DNA from: Clostridiales bacterium
Lineage (GTDB): Bacteria; Bacillota; Clostridia; Peptostreptococcales; Anaerovoracaceae
Length of the DNA: 10,658 nucleotides
Direction of reading: 5' to 3'
NCBI GenBank assembly: GCA_012735285.1
Contig: JAAYHT010000143.1
Location: forward strand, 1-10,658
The translations under genes and the position numbers were made by a program. Shown here piece after piece: positions 6,411 through 10,658 of this stretch (the stretch's first letter is position 1; each line of letters opens with the position of its first letter). The notes beneath the pieces are model-generated. The model made no database searches and was not told where the DNA came from. It saw nothing but the letters and a program-made list of their open reading frames with translations.

Positions 6411-7412
6411 TTATCTAGTATATTTGTAATAATCGAATATTGCTTTTTTATCTTGCATTCTTTCTTCTAATGTCTTTGATCTGTCATAATTGTATACAGC
6501 TTTTTCCCAGTCGCCATATACAGCATTTGGAAGTATAATGAACTTATCTCCCCACATATCATATACTTCGTCTACAGCATCTCTTCTTGCTTGAACGCCT
6601 TCAGATGGTGGGAATAAATCTGCAAAGTCTTCAAGGTTGTCACCAAGAATCATTACTACTTCATAATCTTTTTCAACAATGTTTCTTCTTGATTCCTTAC
6701 TTGAAGCCATGCCATCTTCTCTTATGAAGATGTGATCTTCATCAACCATTGGGAAGCCCATTTTTTCCATAGTTTCAAATGTAACTTCTCTTAAAGATGA
6801 AACTCTGTTAGTAATATAGAATACATGACCACCGTTATCTACTACATAGTTCATGAATTCTACTGCACCTGGTAGAGGTTTGCAAGCTTCGCTAGCTAAG
6901 GATCTACCGAAGGCATCATTTGTCCACTCTCCATCTTGCAATACGTCAGCTGTATACATAACACCATCAACCAAAGTGTCATCTATATCAGCTATTACAG
7001 CTAGATTTGTTGCATCAGGATATTTCTCTAAAGCCTGATCAAATCTTAATGTTGCAAGATTGAAGGCCTGGATGAAGCAAGCTCTTGCTTCTGCTGACAA
7101 TTGCCATAATGCAGCGTCTACTTTCTGCTCTCTATCTACATAGCTGGAAATTCTTAAGGGATCTTTCGCTACAGCAGTATTAGAAGCCGCATCCCAATCG
7201 ACGTCATATCCTATAGATTCAAAGAACTGACGGAAAGGTACATAAATATGGCCATCTTCTAGATATACACCCTTATCACCAAAGTCAGCTTCTTTGCCTT
7301 GGAGTACGACATTTACTGAATCTGTTATAACTGGAGCAGCAAAAACTACTGATGTTGTCATTACTATAATTGCGATAACTACTAGAACTCTTTTCATTTT
7401 TAGGTTTTCCAT
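6411..7412 (-). CDS. exported HAD acid phosphatase (class B / lipoprotein e(P4)-like) with N-terminal stalk-like domain
   Basis: The 333-residue protein begins with a signal peptide (KMKRVLVVIAIIVMTTSVVFA, cut near A25/A26). There is no lipobox Cys, so it is secreted or wall-associated rather than a lipoprotein. Residues ~32-85 (VNVVLQGKE, then HIYVPFRQFFESIGYDVDWDAASNTAVA) resemble the copper amine oxidase N-terminal-like/stalk domain common on clostridial surface proteins. Residues ~135-300 form a DDDD-type HAD phosphatase: motif I DIDDT (D142, D144), motif II YITNR (T201), motif III K239, and motif IV GDNLEDF (D258, D262). All catalytic residues are present. It probably removes phosphate from nucleotides or other phosphomonoesters outside the cell. 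AGGAG lies 6 bases before the ATG at 7412, which I prefer over the internal Met6. It heads the transporter-peptidase operon. Confidence 0.9.
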   Translation of the reverse strand: MENLKMKRVLVVIAIIVMTTSVVFAAPVITDSVNVVLQGKEADFGDKGVYLEDGHIYVPFRQFFESIGYDVDWDAASNTAVAKDPLRISSYVDREQKVDAALWQLSAEARACFIQAFNLATLRFDQALEKYPDATNLAVIADIDDTLVDGVMYTADVLQDGEWTNDAFGRSLASEACKPLPGAVEFMNYVVDNGGHVFYITNRVSSLREVTFETMEKMGFPMVDEDHIFIREDGMASSKESRRNIVEKDYEVVMILGDNLEDFADLFPPSEGVQARRDAVDEVYDMWGDKFIILPNAVYGDWEKAVYNYDRSKTLEERMQDKKAIFDYYKYTR

Positions 7413-7456
7413 GACTACTCCTAACCTCCTATTTTATTAATCTCATTAAATAGAAG

Positions 7457-7488
7457 TAACGGTTGATATAACGGATTTGAAATAACGG
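7457..7488. promoter_or_regulatory. three TAACGG direct repeats upstream of the phosphatase operon
   Basis: TAACGG occurs at 7457-7462, 7469-7474 and 7483-7488 (spacing 12 and 14 bases). The last two are part of a longer ATAACGGAT. Read leftward they are CCGTTA repeats 45-76 bases before the phosphatase start codon. The spacing is close to one or slightly more helical turns, as in sites for response regulators that bind repeats. No regulator is identified, and I found no certain promoter here. Confidence 0.4.
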
Positions 7489-7540
7489 ATATAAGTTGCT
7501 TATCCCCCTTTCTTTAATATTTCTGTATTTTATACGACAG

Positions 7541-7570
7541 ATTGGTATATATTTACTAATACATACCAAT
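7541..7570 (-). promoter_or_regulatory. inverted repeat after the CoA-transferase gene (weak terminator or operator)
   Basis: ATTGGTAT (7541-7548) and ATACCAAT (7563-7570) are perfect 8-bp arms around a 14-base AT-rich loop, starting 15 bases past the stop at 7585. Read leftward there is no T run, so termination would be poor. A TATAAA (7534-7529) just beyond could be the -10 box of the phosphatase operon. In that case the repeat would sit over the promoter like an operator. I cannot decide between the two. Confidence 0.4.
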
Positions 7571-7584
7571 CCATCGATATAAAA

Positions 7585-8919
7585 CTATATTAATTTCATC
7601 TTTATGGCTTCCCTTTCCAACTCCTCCCGGAAGTCGGGATGAGCTATGGATATTAACAGTTTTGCCCTTTCCTTAATGCTCTTTCCTTTTAAATTAACAA
7701 TTCCATACTCAGTTGCGATATAGTGTACTGCACTCCTTGGAACAGTAACTATCGAACCCTGCATATGCACAGGCAGGATCGTCGATTGCCGTTGGCCATC
7801 CTTTGTTATCCTGGTAGAAGGAGAACACAAGAAGCTCTTTCCTCCCTTTGATAAGAAGGCACCTAATACAAAATCTAACTGTCCGCCTGTTCCACTTATA
7901 TGTTTTACCCCAATTGACTCGGAATTAACCTGTCCAAACAAATCTACCTGCAAAAAACTGTTTATGGACACCATTTTATCAATTCTAGCAATAATTGCAA
8001 TAGAATTTACATAATCTATCGGAGCAGCATAAGTTAAGGGATTTTCATCTAAAAACTCATAGAGTTCTTGAGATCCGAAGGCAAAGGAATATACCATTTT
8101 CCCCCTATCCAGATTCTTGTTACCCGTAATCTTTCCTGCCTGGTACAAGCGATAGAAGGCATCAACAAACATTTCAGAATGGACGCTTAGGTCCTCTATT
8201 TCTGATTCAGAAATTAGAGTTCCTACGTAATTTGGTAAACTGCCTATACCAAGCTGCAAGGTACTTCCACTTTCAATATGCTTTATTACATGCTTAGCTA
8301 TCTGTTTTTCCTCTTCAGTAGGCTCCTTGGAAGCTACTGTGGGAAGAGGATTAGCATCGCCTTCTACAACAAAGTCTACATCATCAATATGTATGGTATT
8401 ACGAGTTCCTGCCACTACAGGTTGGTTGGGGTTTACTTCAACAATTATCTTCTTTGCACTCTCTAAAATGCCCCAGCTCTCTGCCACCTGCGGTCCGATA
8501 TTAAAGTTCCCGAATTTATCCATTGGAGAAACTTGAAGCATTGCAACATCAATATTCCCAATGCTTTCTGTATACACCTTGGGCACTTCCCTATACTGCA
8601 TAGGAACATAGTAGCAAAGTTTGTTCTCATTCATCCTTCTTTCGACGCCACTCATATGAAAAGTCATAAAATCAAAGTGTTGTCCTGAAGGATCTGCCTT
8701 AATAATTTCCGGAATATCTTTATATGGCCAGAATGTTAGATATACTTTTACATTCTCCAGTTCATTAGCGCGTTTTGCAAGCGCCTGATCAAGCTTTTTT
8801 ACCACACCGCAGAAGATGCCGTAATGTACCGAATCACCGGACTTTACAACCCTTACAGCCTCATCTGCATCAACAAGCTTTTCTCTGTATTTCCTCTCCA
8901 AGTCCTTCTTTTTCACCAT
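7585..8919 (-). CDS. acetyl-CoA hydrolase/transferase-family CoA-transferase (4-hydroxybutyrate/butyrate CoA-transferase-like)
   Basis: The 444-residue protein carries the marks of the acetyl-CoA:carboxylate CoA-transferase family: LGIGSLPN (223-230), the HSEM segment with the expected catalytic Glu (E249), the GTGGQLDFVLGAFLSKGGKS motif (343-362) and a C-terminal TEYGIVNLKGKSIKERAKLLISIAHPDFRE (403-432). These enzymes move CoA between acyl-CoA and acetate through a glutamyl-CoA intermediate. After the 2-oxoacid oxidoreductase genes, the likely job is to pass CoA from the branched-chain or other acyl-CoA product to acetate. The acyl specificity is not readable. The ATG at 8919 has AAGAGGG 8 bases upstream. 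An upstream in-frame TTG at 8952 would overlap the previous gene and lacks a better site. It starts 20 bases after the gamma-subunit stop, so it belongs to the same operon. Confidence 0.92.
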   Translation of the reverse strand: MVKKKDLERKYREKLVDADEAVRVVKSGDSVHYGIFCGVVKKLDQALAKRANELENVKVYLTFWPYKDIPEIIKADPSGQHFDFMTFHMSGVERRMNENKLCYYVPMQYREVPKVYTESIGNIDVAMLQVSPMDKFGNFNIGPQVAESWGILESAKKIIVEVNPNQPVVAGTRNTIHIDDVDFVVEGDANPLPTVASKEPTEEEKQIAKHVIKHIESGSTLQLGIGSLPNYVGTLISESEIEDLSVHSEMFVDAFYRLYQAGKITGNKNLDRGKMVYSFAFGSQELYEFLDENPLTYAAPIDYVNSIAIIARIDKMVSINSFLQVDLFGQVNSESIGVKHISGTGGQLDFVLGAFLSKGGKSFLCSPSTRITKDGQRQSTILPVHMQGSIVTVPRSAVHYIATEYGIVNLKGKSIKERAKLLISIAHPDFREELEREAIKMKLI

Positions 8920-8939
8920 ATGGATAACCCTCTTAAAAA

Positions 8940-9470
8940 CTATGCATTCCAAGCCCTTAGTGCTTGTTTATTTAAATCTATAAGATTTGCTTTATCACCT
9001 GTAAAGATATTTTCTAATACCTTTTCAACGCTTTCGCGCTTCACAATGCCAGTATTATCTATCACAGCGCCTAAGATTACCATGTTAGCCACCTTAGAAT
9101 TATTAAGGCCTTCAGCTATTTCATTTGCCTTAATGCTGTAAACTTCTATGTCATCCCTTTTAGGTTCTTCATCTATTAGTGAGGAATTTATAAAAATCTT
9201 CCCACCGGGTTCAACCATATTTTCAAATTTTACAAGAGATGGTAAGTTCATTGCTACTACTGCAGTCGCCTCGTTAATGACAGGTGAACTTATCTTCTTA
9301 TCAGAGACGATTACAGTGCAATTGGCTGTACCACCCCTCATTTCAGGGCCGTAGGAAGGCATCCAGGTGACTTCCTTTCCTTCCATCATCCCTGCATAAG
9401 CAATTATCTGTCCTGTGAGTAATACTCCCTGACCACCAAAACCAGCTATTATCAATTTATGTGTGGCCAT
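8940..9470 (-). CDS. 2-oxoacid:ferredoxin oxidoreductase, gamma subunit
   Basis: The 176-residue protein is the gamma (pyruvate/ketoisovalerate oxidoreductase catalytic-domain) subunit: GFGGQGVLLTGQIIAYAG (10-27), SYGPEMRGGTANCTVIVSD (39-57) and a KVANMVILGAVIDNTGIV segment near residues 125-142 are standard. It helps form the CoA-binding part of the enzyme, which converts 2-oxoacid, CoA and oxidised ferredoxin to acyl-CoA, CO2 and reduced ferredoxin in the cytoplasm. The ATG follows the beta subunit's TAG directly, and its GAGGAGG site lies inside the end of the beta gene, so translation is probably coupled. The length is normal. By context it belongs to the ketoisovalerate/2-oxoglutarate (VOR/KOR) type rather than pyruvate oxidoreductase. 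Confidence 0.93.
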   Translation of the reverse strand: MATHKLIIAGFGGQGVLLTGQIIAYAGMMEGKEVTWMPSYGPEMRGGTANCTVIVSDKKISSPVINEATAVVAMNLPSLVKFENMVEPGGKIFINSSLIDEEPKRDDIEVYSIKANEIAEGLNNSKVANMVILGAVIDNTGIVKRESVEKVLENIFTGDKANLIDLNKQALRAWNA

Positions 9471-10217
9471 CTACTTCACCTCCTCAGGACATTTGAAATT
9501 CCCAAGTGGGTAATATGGAATCATATTATCCTTCAGCCAATCTAAAGCTTCTACTGGCGTTAATCCCCAGTTGGTTGGACATGTAGAAAGAACTTCCACA
9601 ATTGAAAAACCAAGGCGCATTTGTTGAACCTGGAAGGCCTTCTTAATCGCCTTCTTGGCCTTTCTTACATTCGCCGGGGAGTTTAGGGCTACCCTTTCAA
9701 CAAATACAGCTCCATCAATGGTGGCAAGCATCTCGGAAATGCGTAATGGCATACCTGCAAGTTCCTTCTTTCTACCCTCTACTGCAGTTGTTGCCTTCTG
9801 ACCTATAAGGGTTGTGGGAGCCATCTGGCCACCAGTCATCCCATATATTGCATTGTTAATAAATATTGTTGTGAAGGTCTCGCCCCTATGAGCTGCATGG
9901 ACAATTTCTCCCGCACCTATAGAAGCCAGGTCTCCATCACCCTGATAAGTAAATACAGTTTTATCAGGCATGGCCCTTCTGATTCCTGTTGCTACCGCAG
10001 GAGCCCTACCATGTGCTGACTCACACATGTCAACATTCATATAGTTATGGGATAGGATACTGCAGCCAATCGGAGCTACTCCAATTGTATCTCCCAATAA
10101 ATTTTCTTCATCCAGCACTTCCATGACAAGCCTGTGAGCTATTCCATGGGTACATCCAGGACAGTAAGTCGTATTTACCGGGAGCATTCCTCTTGTGTAT
10201 TCAAATACGGTCTGCAT
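9471..10217 (-). CDS. 2-oxoacid:ferredoxin oxidoreductase, beta (TPP-binding) subunit
   Basis: The 248-residue protein is the thiamine pyrophosphate subunit. It shows CPGCTHGIAHRL (19-30), GCSILSHNYM (51-60), the HGRAPAVATGIRRA segment (69-82) and the TPP/Mg site GDGD (93-96) with the following FINNAIYGMTGGQMAPTT (119-136). It decarboxylates the 2-oxoacid in complex with the alpha and gamma subunits. The compact form, without its own 4Fe-4S cluster set, fits VorA/KorB-type subunits, which need a separate small ferredoxin subunit; that gene would be upstream, outside the window. Branched-chain 2-oxoacids and 2-oxoglutarate cannot be separated by eye, so I give no symbol. The ATG shares one base with the alpha subunit's TAA (TAATG), and GGAGG lies 7 bases before it. 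Confidence 0.93.
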   Translation of the reverse strand: MQTVFEYTRGMLPVNTTYCPGCTHGIAHRLVMEVLDEENLLGDTIGVAPIGCSILSHNYMNVDMCESAHGRAPAVATGIRRAMPDKTVFTYQGDGDLASIGAGEIVHAAHRGETFTTIFINNAIYGMTGGQMAPTTLIGQKATTAVEGRKKELAGMPLRISEMLATIDGAVFVERVALNSPANVRKAKKAIKKAFQVQQMRLGFSIVEVLSTCPTNWGLTPVEALDWLKDNMIPYYPLGNFKCPEEVK

Positions 10218-10658
10218 TACACCACCTCCAAAATTTTCTTGGTCTTTTCCACAATTTCTGATGGGGTGGGAACCATTCCCCCGGTCCTGTATATTAGTTC
10301 TACAGGAAAACGACCTTCCACTGCCAGTTTTACGTCGTCCATCATCTGTCCTAAGGATAGCTCAGCAGAAATAACTACCTTAGTAGATTTGTCAATCTTG
10401 TCGAAGGCTGGGTTTGGGAAGGGCCACAAGGAAATAGGTCTGATCATGCCAGCCTTTATTCCTTCTTTATTCAATTCTTCAATTGCTTCATCTACAATTC
10501 TTGACATTGTACCAAAGGCCACAAATACCACTTCTGCTCCTTCAAGGTCTCTCGCCTCGTATCTAACGAGCTCCTCTCTCATCCTCTGGTACTTTTTCTC
10601 ATTATTAATATTGTGCTTTTCCAGTTCGTCAGGTTTTAATAGTAGAGATTTAACCACA
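10217..10658 (-). CDS. 2-oxoacid:ferredoxin oxidoreductase, alpha subunit (C-terminal part, cut by window edge)
   Basis: Only the last ~147 residues are in the window; the frame is open to the edge, and the GTG near 10657 is not a real start. The visible part is the C-terminal domain of the KorA/VorB-type alpha subunit: KPDELEKHN, then EGAEVVFVAFGTMSRIVDEAI, GMIRPISLWPFP and RTGGMVPTPSEIVEKTKKIL close to the end. This domain follows the transketolase-like pyrimidine-binding domain, which must lie outside. The gene overlaps the beta start by one base, so alpha, beta and gamma are translationally coupled, and their leftward order is alpha-beta-gamma-CoA-transferase. Confidence 0.9.
   Translation of the reverse strand, partial: VVKSLLLKPDELEKHNINNEKKYQRMREELVRYEARDLEGAEVVFVAFGTMSRIVDEAIEELNKEGIKAGMIRPISLWPFPNPAFDKIDKSTKVVISAELSLGQMMDDVKLAVEGRFPVELIYRTGGMVPTPSEIVEKTKKILEVV

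Noticed and set aside
8920..8952. TTG start 11 codons upstream for the CoA-transferase
   Set aside because: It overlaps the gamma-subunit gene and has no well-placed ribosome binding site, whereas the ATG at 8919 has AAGAGGG at 8 bases.

Overview
The window looks like the chromosome of an AT-rich, anaerobic, spore-forming Firmicute of the peptide- and amino-acid-fermenting clostridial kind (a Tissierellales-like organism would fit, but the sequence alone does not fix the genus). The clues are strong GGAGG-type ribosome binding sites, a ferredoxin-dependent 2-oxoacid oxidoreductase with a CoA-transferase, an OPT-family peptide transporter beside a P1-family peptidase, and a sporulation-type (sigma-K/sigma-E) promoter in front of a Cys-rich Arg-Asp repeat protein.

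Layout. Positions 1-683 contain no intact gene: possibly the last codons of a rightward gene, its strong terminator (51-104), and a decayed IS256-family transposase fragment (189-468) with a stop codon, a frameshift and a missing catalytic core. Positions 684-1586 hold a leftward gene for a protein with four amphipathic helical repeats, a long Arg-Asp tract and 18 cysteines. Its promoter matches the sigma-K consensus exactly, so it is probably a late mother-cell product such as a coat or exosporium component. Positions 1601-3014 hold a leftward two-gene unit: a VOC (glyoxalase-fold) protein and a secreted-plus-membrane protein of unknown function, with a good sigma-A promoter. A lone rightward gene (3084-3653) encodes a small helical protein with a WTR motif. 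It ends at a bidirectional terminator shared with the next leftward operon.

Positions 3684-7412 form a leftward three-gene unit. In transcription order it encodes an exported HAD acid phosphatase with an N-terminal stalk-like domain, an OPT-family oligopeptide transporter, and a P1 (DmpA/ThnT-type) peptidase with a predicted Thr nucleophile. Its upstream region carries three TAACGG direct repeats and an 8-bp inverted repeat. Positions 7585-10658 hold the end of a tightly packed leftward operon: alpha (cut by the window edge), beta and gamma subunits of a 2-oxoacid:ferredoxin oxidoreductase, then an acetyl-CoA hydrolase/transferase-family enzyme.

Together the right two thirds describe peptide catabolism: phosphatase and transporter at the cell surface, a cytoplasmic aminopeptidase, oxidative decarboxylation of the resulting 2-oxoacids to acyl-CoA with reduced ferredoxin, and CoA transfer that conserves the thioester. 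No clearly new multi-gene system is visible. The most unusual item is the Arg-Asp/Cys-rich protein under a sporulation-type promoter.
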